The translations under genes and the position numbers were made by a program. Source: MKSF01 sp037190225 (GTDB taxonomy: Bacteria > Bacteroidota > Bacteroidia > Chitinophagales > Chitinophagaceae). From it: a DNA stretch of 64,000 bases. The notes below the pieces were generated by a model, which saw nothing but the letters and a program-made list of their open reading frames with translations, was not told the origin of the DNA and made no database searches. The stretch is taken from NCBI GenBank assembly GCA_037190225.1, contig JBBCJL010000006.1:372001-436000 (forward strand). The letters run 5' to 3'. Positions 8,807 through 18,100 of the stretch are shown in pieces (position 1 is the stretch's first letter; each line of letters starts with the position of its first letter).

Positions 8807-9214
8807 ATGAAAAAAGTAACAGGACTGGGCGGTGTTTTCTTTAAATGCAGCAACCCGCAGGAAATGAACGAATGGTACGCCAGGAACCTTGGATTGGCGA
8901 CCAGCGCATACGGAGCTACATTTGAATGGCGGGATGCTGATGATCCTGCCCGGAAAGGCTCTACAGCCTGGTGTACTTTCCCGGAAGATACCTCTTACTT
9001 CAATCCGTCAGATAAGCCGTTCATGATCAATTACCGGGTGGAAAATATCGTTGCGCTGGTAGATCAGCTGAAGAAAGACCAGGTGACCGTTATTGACGAG
9101 ATCGCTGAATATGACTACGGCAAGTTCGTTCATGTGCTGGACCCGGAAGGTAATATCATAGAGCTATGGGAGTCCGGGGATGTACAGGATGCAGCCAACA
9201 ATAAGGGGACATAG
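8807..9214 (+). CDS. VOC/glyoxalase-superfamily protein
   Basis: A 135-residue single-domain protein of the vicinal oxygen chelate superfamily. It starts with the KVTGLGGVFFKCSNPQEMNEWYARNLGL pattern (beta strand, then helix with W-Y-x-NLGL) and ends with the FVHVLDPEGNIIELWE strand carrying the metal-ligand Glu. The substrate cannot be told from the sequence. It is monocistronic; 9215-9308 holds no gene. Confidence 0.85.
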   Translation: MKKVTGLGGVFFKCSNPQEMNEWYARNLGLATSAYGATFEWRDADDPARKGSTAWCTFPEDTSYFNPSDKPFMINYRVENIVALVDQLKKDQVTVIDEIAEYDYGKFVHVLDPEGNIIELWESGDVQDAANNKGT

Positions 9215-9308
9215 CCACCAGGGCTGATACATCGCGGCCCCTTTTTCATGCTGTATAATGCCGGTCATCCGGATGCTTTAACGTAATACTACCGATCATC
9301 AACAGATT

Positions 9309-10757
9309 ATGTACAAATACCTCAGGCCGCTGGCCTTTTTTTCCATCATTATCATCTTTCTATTGCTGCTGCTGGCCGCCTTTACCTATAGAGAAAGGAT
9401 GCTCCTCCTGGATCCTGCCTGGATTGGCTTTAATATCATCAATAATGGCACCTTCAGCTTTGCCGAATTCCGCTACGGCGCTTTCATTTCCCAGCTGTTC
9501 CCGCTCATAGCAAGCGCCCTGGGACTTTCACTGAAAGCCGTGCTGATCTCCTATAGCATCAGCTTTTATCTTTTCTACCTGGCTACGGCGCTGATCCTCA
9601 CCTTCCGGTTCAGGCAATACTGGCTTACGATCTTATTGGGATTATACCTGACAGTATTTGCCTCTGATGTATTTTACTGGCCCAATAACGAATTGCACCA
9701 GGGAATTGCCTGGATGCTGCTGTTTATAGGTTTATTCCGATCTGCAGGGACATTAAAAGCAGGCACCAATATCCTGCTGGTGCTTTTGCTGGCCCTGGCA
9801 GTATGCAGTCATCTCATTGTTGCCATCCCGCTTGTATTCCTGTGGGTCTATATCCGGAGCACTCCGGACTTTCCTCCTGAAAAGCAACGCAGCTTTATAA
9901 TATACTCTGTCCTGATTGCCATAATGATCTTTATCAGGTACCAATTAAGCAGCGGACCGTCCTATGACGGGATGAAGCTCCATGGCGTTCAGAAAGCCTC
10001 ATTGCTGAGAGCCCTCGAATCATTCTCCTCCGGGCAGTCCAGGACGTTTCTGGAGCTACTTAAGACCATTCACTGGGTAGCTATACCCCTGGGCATCGCT
10101 TCACTGTCATTGCTGGTCCTGAAAAAAAAGTATTTTCACCTGCTGATCACCGTGGTTGCCATTTTAGGATATTATGCGCTGATCTGCCTGGTCTACCCGA
10201 ATGCTTATGACAGGAACCTCCTTTTTTATATGGAGAGCGAATGGCAGGCGCTGGTGCTCATCCTGGCTACTCCCCTATGCTGCATACCGCTTACCACTCC
10301 CCTGGCAAGAAAGACTCTGACATATGGTATAGCATCTGTTATGCTGATCAAGGGAGCTTATATACTCCGGTCCTACTCATTTTTCCATGAAAGGTATGAA
10401 CGGCTGGCTCATATCTGTGAGCAGCTCCGAAAAGCGCATATATACAAAGCGCTCATTGTCGCTTCACCAACAGAAGCGGACAGCCATTTCATCATGAGCT
10501 GGGGCGTACCGGTTGAAAGCATCCTATATTCCAGTCTGGCAGGTTACGATACGGCAGTAACCTTTAATATAGTGGATACAAATGCGGCGTTAGGGCAGCC
10601 GCCGGATGGTAAGTTTCATTCCTGCTTCGGGGTATTCAGTCCTTACCGGGAACTTAATGCCCGGTATTTCAACCTGGATACAGCCGGGCAATACCATATT
10701 ATTTACGGACTGGACAGCCTTCTAGGCCTGGGAACCGGGAAAAGCGAAGCAGATTAA
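9309..10757 (+). CDS. Polytopic membrane protein of unknown function
   Basis: A 482-residue protein with about ten hydrophobic segments from residue 7 to about 350, and a soluble C-terminal domain of about 120 residues. Topology resembles membrane glycosyltransferases of the GT-C type (a lumenal loop after helix 1 with LDPAWIGFNII), but no diagnostic motif is clear, so the product is left unnamed. It stands alone on the plus strand. Confidence 0.6.
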   Translation: MYKYLRPLAFFSIIIIFLLLLLAAFTYRERMLLLDPAWIGFNIINNGTFSFAEFRYGAFISQLFPLIASALGLSLKAVLISYSISFYLFYLATALILTFRFRQYWLTILLGLYLTVFASDVFYWPNNELHQGIAWMLLFIGLFRSAGTLKAGTNILLVLLLALAVCSHLIVAIPLVFLWVYIRSTPDFPPEKQRSFIIYSVLIAIMIFIRYQLSSGPSYDGMKLHGVQKASLLRALESFSSGQSRTFLELLKTIHWVAIPLGIASLSLLVLKKKYFHLLITVVAILGYYALICLVYPNAYDRNLLFYMESEWQALVLILATPLCCIPLTTPLARKTLTYGIASVMLIKGAYILRSYSFFHERYERLAHICEQLRKAHIYKALIVASPTEADSHFIMSWGVPVESILYSSLAGYDTAVTFNIVDTNAALGQPPDGKFHSCFGVFSPYRELNARYFNLDTAGQYHIIYGLDSLLGLGTGKSEAD

Positions 10758-10892
10758 GACAGGTCCGACAGGAATGGCCTTAAAGATGCCACAATATCGC
10801 AACAGCGCCGGAAAGGCAGCTCTCTGATCGCAGGTTTTAGCGGGAAAGCTGTCTTTTTCATACCTTTAAAGCAGACGGGCTAAAAAGAAACG

Positions 10893-12008
10893 ATGAAATA
10901 CTTACTGCTGCTATACAGTCTCCTTACATTCCTTGCTGCCACTGCACAGCAGCAGGATGCCTGGATCGCCTATTATGAGTCTGGGGAAGACTACCGGTTC
11001 GGCTTTAAAAACAGCCGGGGTGAGGTAATGATCCCTCCCCGTTTTATGGGATTTACCGTAGCACGGAAATGGGACCATATTGCCGCTCTTATGGAAGACA
11101 GCAACGGCCGGTTTGACCAATACTATATGCTGAAGGACGGCACCAGGTTCGGGAAGGACAGCCTGTATATTTTTGATATGTCGTTTGACTGTGAAAGCGA
11201 GGGATATATCAAATTTAAGGATCCCGTGACGGGAAATACAGGTATGTTCAATGCGAAGGGCCGTATAGCTATTCCGCCGGTCTATAATGATATTACCTCT
11301 TTCCGTAACGGCCTGGCGGTAGCGCTTAAAGGAGCGCATAAATCCTACTGGGATACCAGCGGCGCCCATACCGGTTGCAACCACTGGAGCTGGGAAGGCG
11401 GGCAGGAGCTGCTGATCAACCAGCAACACGAGGTACTGGTAACGGGCTTTCCCGCATACAATGACCTGGATATGTATTCGTTTACCATATCCGATACGCC
11501 CGCAACTGACAACACACGTATCAATTTCCGGGGTAAGGATAATAAGTACTATACCTTTACCGACAACCTCCTGCTGTTTAAACATTTCCTGGAAAAGGAC
11601 TTCCTGCCTAATAGAGAAGCAGAGCAACTGCTGCTGCACTCCTACCCTGCTATCATATACTGGGATGAGGACAGTTCAGCCTGGAAACATGTACCTAAAG
11701 AGGTTTTTATCAGGCAACACTACAGCCTGCTGTCGGAAAAGCTGGCATTGCTGCAGGATACTGCTACGAATTATGATATATTTGTTGCAAACTTCCTGCC
11801 GATACCGGACGACATGAGCGCCGCGTTTGAGCATTGTTATGATAACTGCGGCAATTGGAATACATCAAGGTACCCGGTTTACTCGGTGACCATCAATCAC
11901 TACGGACCGGACCGTAAATTCCAGTACCAGGATCATCTCAATTTCATAAAGGTCAATAATAAGATTCTTTTTATAGGCAGCACCCTCCATCCTGCCGTCA
12001 CACGATAA
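10893..12008 (+). CDS. Secreted WG-repeat protein
   Basis: A 371-residue protein with a signal peptide (LLLLYSLLTFLAATAQ). Two segments, YRFGFKNSRGEVMIPPRFMG and TGMFNAKGRIAIPPVYNDI, have the WG-repeat pattern (G-hydrophobic-x-N-x-x-G-x-x-x-I-P-P-x-Y/F). Only the N-terminal half carries repeats; the rest is unassigned. WG repeats are widespread in Bacteroidota envelope proteins of unknown role. Confidence 0.7.
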   Translation: MKYLLLLYSLLTFLAATAQQQDAWIAYYESGEDYRFGFKNSRGEVMIPPRFMGFTVARKWDHIAALMEDSNGRFDQYYMLKDGTRFGKDSLYIFDMSFDCESEGYIKFKDPVTGNTGMFNAKGRIAIPPVYNDITSFRNGLAVALKGAHKSYWDTSGAHTGCNHWSWEGGQELLINQQHEVLVTGFPAYNDLDMYSFTISDTPATDNTRINFRGKDNKYYTFTDNLLLFKHFLEKDFLPNREAEQLLLHSYPAIIYWDEDSSAWKHVPKEVFIRQHYSLLSEKLALLQDTATNYDIFVANFLPIPDDMSAAFEHCYDNCGNWNTSRYPVYSVTINHYGPDRKFQYQDHLNFIKVNNKILFIGSTLHPAVTR

Positions 12009-12045
12009 AGGATACATCCCGGATCATGACAAATAAGCACAAAAA

Positions 12046-12081
12046 AGCAGGCTATCAAACATCACTGTTCCATAGCCTGCT
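12046..12081 (-). terminator. Intrinsic terminator
   Basis: Arms AGCAGGCTAT (12046-12055) and ATAGCCTGCT (12072-12081) pair perfectly. On the minus strand the hairpin is followed by TTTTTTG, so it terminates the gene at 12125-12571; it may also stop the convergent plus-strand gene ending at 12008. Confidence 0.75.
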
Positions 12082-12124
12082 GATAACATACAGGCAAGAG
12101 TACCTGAAATTTTTTCACATTCCA

Positions 12125-12571
12125 CTAAAAGAATCTCAACGTAGCCGGGTACTGGCAGTTATCCGCAGATATCCACTCTGCACGGATATTTGTACAGGGT
12201 GTACAATCCCTGTTGGGGGCCAGGTAGCTCGTTATAGCCGGATAGCCGCAGGGCTGCTCCCCTACTACCCCGTAAAGAGCAGGCGGACAGATGGTATTGG
12301 GATATAAATAGGCAGCATTGATACTTTTGGGTATCGCCGGAGGGAAGGACCCTAATAGTGATGTACTCGTTGGAAAGGTCAGCATCGCGCCGCCACCCGG
12401 AAGCGCGATCAACGTGCTCATATAGGTCTCTCCGCACCTGCAGACCTCATCGCCCACGATCCGGAAAAAGACCATACAGGGCGTCTCGTTGATCACTCTC
12501 AGGCTGTAAGCCTGTGAAAATGCCGTAGCTGACATCAATGCGATACAAAGCGTAAAAAATAAATGTTTCAT
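12125..12571 (-). CDS. Secreted small protein, unknown
   Basis: A 148-residue protein starting at the ATG at 12571, where MKHLFFTLCIALMSATAFSQ forms a clear signal peptide. The frame remains open further upstream without a signal sequence. The mature part has eight Cys (for example EVCRCGE and RDCTPCTN), suggesting disulfides in the periplasm or outside. No family was recognised. It ends before an intrinsic terminator at 12046-12081. Confidence 0.6.
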   Translation of the reverse strand: MKHLFFTLCIALMSATAFSQAYSLRVINETPCMVFFRIVGDEVCRCGETYMSTLIALPGGGAMLTFPTSTSLLGSFPPAIPKSINAAYLYPNTICPPALYGVVGEQPCGYPAITSYLAPNRDCTPCTNIRAEWISADNCQYPATLRFF

Positions 12572-12780
12572 GGTGGATGAGGTTTTATTATTGCAAAAAC
12601 TATAAGCATTAAGTGAAGAAATCAATCCGGGGGTCAAATGACTTATTACGTTAAGGTTAATAATAAAAATCAATAAATATTATATCCAATTTCTGATCAG
12701 CTTATCCGGTCAGTTTTTTCCCGGAGTAATGGCTTCCGGGAACAGGTCTTGTATGGGAAAGCCGACCGTCTACGTATCCG

Positions 12781-13251
12781 TTACAGCTTTTCCAGGTAAA
12801 ACAGCAGGGAAGCATCATCCGCATTTACCACCCGTTCTTTCAGCACTCCCTTTTGTACATCCTTCTTAAATACACAGATATTGGCCAGCCGGGGAAAAGC
12901 ACGCTCTATATCGGCGGCATCGGCATGAATGACGGCGACAGACGCAATGTTTTTCAGCATGTCATGCAATGCCCAGGAGGTATCATATACCACTACAGTG
13001 CCGGCCCGGGCCGCACTGTCCGTTTCCGCTATCCAGGCTTCCAGCTTATGCTCCACGCAGCCCATACAGCGGAAGGGAAATACCACCAGGTAGTTATCAT
13101 ACCTGTCCATGGCCACAGCCGGCACGATCTGCGCCAGCTGCCGGTATTGCTCCTGCTCCCAGATATCCCTGTTCCGGCAGGTTGAGGTCAGCAGCAGGAA
13201 CAATATCCAGGCGACAGCACTTATATTTCTTCTATATTGTACCGGTACCAT
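12781..13251 (-). CDS. Predicted envelope protein with CxxC motif
   Basis: A 156-residue protein with an N-terminal hydrophobic segment and a possible lipobox (LLLTSTC). A CxxC lies in VVFPFRCMGCVEH at about residue 62. It overlaps the upstream DUF4221-like lipoprotein gene by 31 bases, so they are co-expressed. Its 150-residue size and CxxC after a strand suggest a thioredoxin-like fold, but this is weak. Function unknown. Confidence 0.55.
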   Translation of the reverse strand: MVPVQYRRNISAVAWILFLLLTSTCRNRDIWEQEQYRQLAQIVPAVAMDRYDNYLVVFPFRCMGCVEHKLEAWIAETDSAARAGTVVVYDTSWALHDMLKNIASVAVIHADAADIERAFPRLANICVFKKDVQKGVLKERVVNADDASLLFYLEKL

Positions 13252-14270
13252 ACTTTATCCTGTGTTGAAACATAATACAGCGTATTATTATAAAAATAAT
13301 GACGCCAGGCATCAAAATCTGCAGGTAATTCGGCATACCCGATATACCTGTTATCCCTTACTTTTCCTACCACGTACCGCATCGGTGCAGCGGCATCCTT
13401 TGCGGGCAGCCGTTTGATCATATACAGCTGGCTATCCGTCTGGGTCTGGTAGGTCCTGATATTACATTCGGCAATGGTGATATATTCTTTCAGGTACACG
13501 AAATCCCGGGCCCTTGCCGCGTCATACGGGAGATCGGTTGCATCGCGCGGTACGTCCGTGAAAACGGGTATGGCGGCAATACGTTCCAAAGTCCTAGGAT
13601 CATACACCTGCAACGAATCACTTTTTTCAAACAGGTAATAAAGCCGGTCTCCAGCAAACGTCCTGCTGGCATTGGTATAATAAAACACTCCTTTACGGTA
13701 TATATCCGGGAAAGCGCCGGAGTACTGCAATGCTGCGTCCGTAGTATCATACAACGGCAATACCGCATCCACGTACGTATCAATGAAATTGGGCGGCCGG
13801 GGTACACTGTACTGTATAAACACACGGTCCCGGTGCACATTCAGGTCATCCACACGGAACAGGAATGTTTTGCCTGCTATTCTGGGAAGCCGGTATTTTC
13901 TGTGCCAGCCGGGCGCTACGGCGATGATATCCGCGCTCGCCAGGAACAGGAATGCTGTATCGCCCTTATCCACTACCTGCGACATATCGCCATATTCCGG
14001 TCCCTGTAGCTTATAGAGCGCCGTTACTGCGCCATCGGACAGCCGCCGGCGCTTTACCGTGGAATCAGCGCTGCACAGGTAATGCAGCACAGCTGTTATA
14101 GTATCTCCGGGCAGCACGGCCAGCCGGGTAGGACCTTTTTCTATGGTATCATAATTCAGCGGCAGGGGCCCCTGTCCCGCTGGGATCAGCTTCAGGGTCG
14201 CTTTATTTCGGGTACATTGTATACAACAAATACATAAGGATAAGATCAGGAACAATGTGCTCTTATTCAT
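13221..14270 (-). CDS. Lipoprotein, probable beta-propeller (DUF4221-like)
   Basis: A 349-residue protein with a signal peptide and Cys-rich lipobox region (LCICCIQC). The body shows repeated beta-rich blades (for example RVFIQYSVPRP, RLYYLFEKSDSLQVYD, TLYYVSTQDKVWY), resembling six-bladed propeller lipoproteins of Bacteroidota such as DUF4221. Its 3' end overlaps the CxxC protein gene by 31 bases. A role at the outer membrane is likely, the ligand unknown. Confidence 0.55.
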   Translation of the reverse strand: MNKSTLFLILSLCICCIQCTRNKATLKLIPAGQGPLPLNYDTIEKGPTRLAVLPGDTITAVLHYLCSADSTVKRRRLSDGAVTALYKLQGPEYGDMSQVVDKGDTAFLFLASADIIAVAPGWHRKYRLPRIAGKTFLFRVDDLNVHRDRVFIQYSVPRPPNFIDTYVDAVLPLYDTTDAALQYSGAFPDIYRKGVFYYTNASRTFAGDRLYYLFEKSDSLQVYDPRTLERIAAIPVFTDVPRDATDLPYDAARARDFVYLKEYITIAECNIRTYQTQTDSQLYMIKRLPAKDAAAPMRYVVGKVRDNRYIGYAELPADFDAWRHYFYNNTLYYVSTQDKVWYRYNIEEI

Positions 14271-14328
14271 GTGAATGGGGATCTGTTAATGATAGCAGTG
14301 ATGGCATTACCGGTCGGCTCTGTATCTT

Positions 14329-14880
14329 TTAGTCGAACGAGAACTCTTTTACAAACAGTATATCCGTTGCCGAATCTACAGTGGCACCTGCCAGGGTTAC
14401 AAAAAATGTGATATCATCTCCTGTTTTCTGCTGCTTATACAGTGAGAGTACCCCGCTTTGCAGGTCGGTGAGTATATTCGTGCTTTCCAGTTCGGGAAAC
14501 AGCTCCGACCAGCTGCCGGAAAGGAAATAATCAGGGATGGCGGTATCATCACTGTGGTGACTATCAATAACATCGCTGGCATACTTCGAGGCGGCTTTGA
14601 TGGCTATGCCCCCGTTGCTCATTTTAGCGCAATTGTTGCCTGTACCTTCACACCACATCAGGTATGCACCGTTCTCTATAGTGTTCCTGTACTTATACTT
14701 GTAATCGAGGGAAGTAAAGCTGGCGGGTAGCGGGCGGTAAACATCCAGCGCACTTACGTATTCATCGTCTGATGAAGGCGGCGCGGTCGGGAAGTTACCG
14801 GGTGTGCCTTGCAGGCTGTTCTTCTGGCAGGCCGACAACAGTATGGCCCCCAACATGGCGGATAGGATCAATCTTTTCAT
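14329..14880 (-). CDS. Lipoprotein, unknown
   Basis: A 183-residue protein with a canonical lipobox (LLSAC at residues 14-18). No recognised domain follows. It is 58 bases upstream of the DUF4221-like gene on the same strand and may be the first gene of that operon (14880 to 12781). Confidence 0.6.
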   Translation of the reverse strand: MKRLILSAMLGAILLSACQKNSLQGTPGNFPTAPPSSDDEYVSALDVYRPLPASFTSLDYKYKYRNTIENGAYLMWCEGTGNNCAKMSNGGIAIKAASKYASDVIDSHHSDDTAIPDYFLSGSWSELFPELESTNILTDLQSGVLSLYKQQKTGDDITFFVTLAGATVDSATDILFVKEFSFD

Positions 14881-15101
14881 AATGATGGGTGTTTTTAAAA
14901 AATGAAAACAGTAATATATGTAATGGGTTTCAGTTGCTTTTCAGGATGGCTGCATCAAAAACGACCAAACCTGCAGCTACCGGACATAAAAATAAAATAA
15001 TATATTTTAATAATAAAATTTTAACACAAAAAAAATAGGATATGTGTTTTATAAACCTGCTTTGAAAAGGATCTGTTTATGATTATTCTTTGAGATAACC
15101 A
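14881..15101 (+). promoter_or_regulatory. AT-rich leader side of the CRISPR array
   Basis: The sequence before the first repeat is very AT-rich, with A/T runs at 14985-15035. The array is read on the plus strand (see the array entry), so this is its leader side, on the end away from the cas genes. No other feature was seen here apart from the 5' flank of the lipoprotein gene ending at 14880. Confidence 0.5.
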
Positions 15102-18100
15102 GTTGTGATTTGCTTACAAAATTCTTCTGTATCTTTGGTATACACAACAATTTCTATTGTGTCAACAAGTGCGGAGAAGTTGTGATTTGCTTACAAAATT
15201 CTTCTGTATCTTTGGTATACACAACGTGCCCAACAAACAGATACCTTTTTTAATAGTTGTGATTTGCTTACAAAATTCTTCTGTATCTTTGGTATACACA
15301 ACTACGCAGTTTTTGGGAATTGACGGATCTGTGTTGTGATTTGCTTACAAAATTCTTCTGTATCTTTGGTATACACAACCAGCCGTGAAGAAAAAGAAGG
15401 GAATAATTAGTTGTGATTTGCTTACAAAATTCTTCTGTATCTTTGGTATACACAACAGAAGAGATGTTTTTAACGATAGCTTTCAAGTTGTGATTTGCTT
15501 ACAAAATTCTTCTGTATCTTTGGTATACACAACACACCAATCCATTAGGCCTATGTCTTGTTTGTTGTGATTTGCTTACAAAATTCTTCTGTATCTTTGG
15601 TATACACAACAAGCTCTTGGCGTGAGAGGCTTTAGCTCTCGTTGTGATTTGCTTACAAAATTCTTCTGTATCTTTGGTATACACAACATCTTGTCTGCTG
15701 GGGTCGATGAAATCTTCGTTGTGATTTGCTTACAAAATTCTTCTGTATCTTTGGTATACACAACTATTCAGCGAGCACAGGAGCAAATTAATAGTTGTGA
15801 TTTGCTTACAAAATTCTTCTGTATCTTTGGTATACACAACCTAAATCGGCTTCCTTTAATCGGCTGTCGGTTGTGATTTGCTTACAAAATTCTTCTGTAT
15901 CTTTGGTATACACAACGTCTGAGCCGTCTTTGCCTCTGCATCGAGAGTGGTGATTTGCTTACAAAATTCTTCTGTATCTTTGGTATACACAACGCTGACG
16001 TAATCAACTGCATTTCGGGCGTGGTTGTGATTTGCTTACAAAATTCTTCTGTATCTTTGGTATACACAACCAGGCCGTCAATATTTCGTGGATGATATCA
16101 GTTGTGATTTGCTTACAAAATTCTTCTGTATCTTTGGTATACACAACTATGCCCGCATTTTTGCGGTCACAGACCCCGTTGTGATTTGCTTACAAAATTC
16201 TTCTGTATCTTTGGTATACACAACGAAACAAAGCCACGAGCGACATTGACTTGGTTGTGATTTGCTTACAAAATTCTTCTGTATCTTTGGTATACACAAC
16301 GCGCATACGCATAGGTAAATAAGATTAGAAGTTGTGATTTGCTTACAAAATTCTTCTGTATCTTTGGTATACACAACGATTTTAAGGCGTTTATTTGCCG
16401 GGTAATGGTTGTGATTTGCTTACAAAATTCTTCTGTATCTTTGGTATACACAACTCGACACCAATTCATTAGTATGGCTTGTTTGTTGTGATTTGCTTAC
16501 AAAATTCTTCTGTATCTTTGGTATACACAACAGGGCGCTGGAGCCTAAAGTCCTGAGGCTGGTTGTGATTTGCTTACAAAATTCTTCTGTATCTTTGGTA
16601 TACACAACTAAGTACCAGCTCAACCAATTGGTGGTCGCGTTGTGATTTGCTTACAAAATTCTTCTGTATCTTTGGTATACACAACGGATAACGTGCTGGC
16701 CAATATTGAGCAGCGGTTGTGATTTGCTTACAAAATTCTTCTGTATCTTTGGTATACACAACGCGCAGATCCAGCGGCAGCAGCTGCTGGTAGTTGTGAT
16801 TTGCTTACAAAATTCTTCTGTATCTTTGGTATACACAACCCTGTTGATGCTGAGGGACTTGTCGAGTTGTTGTGATTTGCTTACAAAATTCTTCTGTATC
16901 TTTGGTATACACAACTTCACGAACAAAGTAAGAAGCGTCTTTTCCGTTGTGATTTGCTTACAAAATTCTTCTGTATCTTTGGTATACACAACAAGTTCGC
17001 ACGGATAGTCTCTGAATAACGGTTGTGATTTGCTTACAAAATTCTTCTGTATCTTTGGTATACACAACGTTAGGCGGCGAAGAAAATTTACGCGCCAGTT
17101 GTGATTTGCTTACAAAATTCTTCTGTATCTTTGGTATACACAACGTCTGCTGGGGTCAATAAAGTCTTCCCAGCGTTGTGATTTGCTTACAAAATTCTTC
17201 TGTATCTTTGGTATACACAACCTAAATCGGCACGCTTTAACTGAGTGTCTGTTGTGATTTGCTTACAAAATTCTTCTGTATCTTTGGTATACACAACATT
17301 TTTCTAATTTATGTTATTATCAAGTAAGTTGTGATTTGCTTACAAAATTCTTCTGTATCTTTGGTATACACAACGTTGAATAGTTTTTAAGGAGCTGAAT
17401 GACGTTGTGATTTGCTTACAAAATTCTTCTGTATCTTTGGTATACACAACAGAGTATCTCTTAAATCGCCGTGAATAGAAGTTGTGATTTGCTTACAAAA
17501 TTCTTCTGTATCTTTGGTATACACAACAGAAGAGATGTTTTTAACAATGGCCTTTAAGTTGTGATTTGCTTACAAAATTCTTCTGTATCTTTGGTATACA
17601 CAACACTGTATCGCCTCGATATTACAGTGCTAATGTTGTGATTTGCTTACAAAATTCTTCTGTATCTTTGGTATACACAACAGCGTATCTCTGAGATCAC
17701 CGTGGATAGAAGTTGTGATTTGCTTACAAAATTCTTCTGTATCTTTGGTATACACAACAAAGTTAGCACGAATTGTCTCCGAATAACGGTTGTGATTTGC
17801 TTACAAAATTCTTCTGTATCTTTGGTATACACAACAAAGTTAGCACGAATTGTCTCCGAATAGCGGTTGTGATTTGCTTACAAAATTCTTCTGTATCTTT
17901 GGTATACACAACATATCGGGTACCGCCTCTTGCGGCAAGCTGTTGTGATTTGCTTACAAAATTCTTCTGTATCTTTGGTATACACAACTTGGGATTCTTT
18001 ATTGTAAAAGGAGTTAAAGTTGTGATTTGCTTACAAAATTCTTCTGTATCTTTGGTATACACAACCTTAAAGGTCGTAAGCCTTCATCAAATTTGTTGTG

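Noticed and set aside
10911..11639. Long minus-strand open frame opposite the WG-repeat gene
   Set aside because: It is antisense to a gene with signal peptide and family motifs; no such features on this frame.
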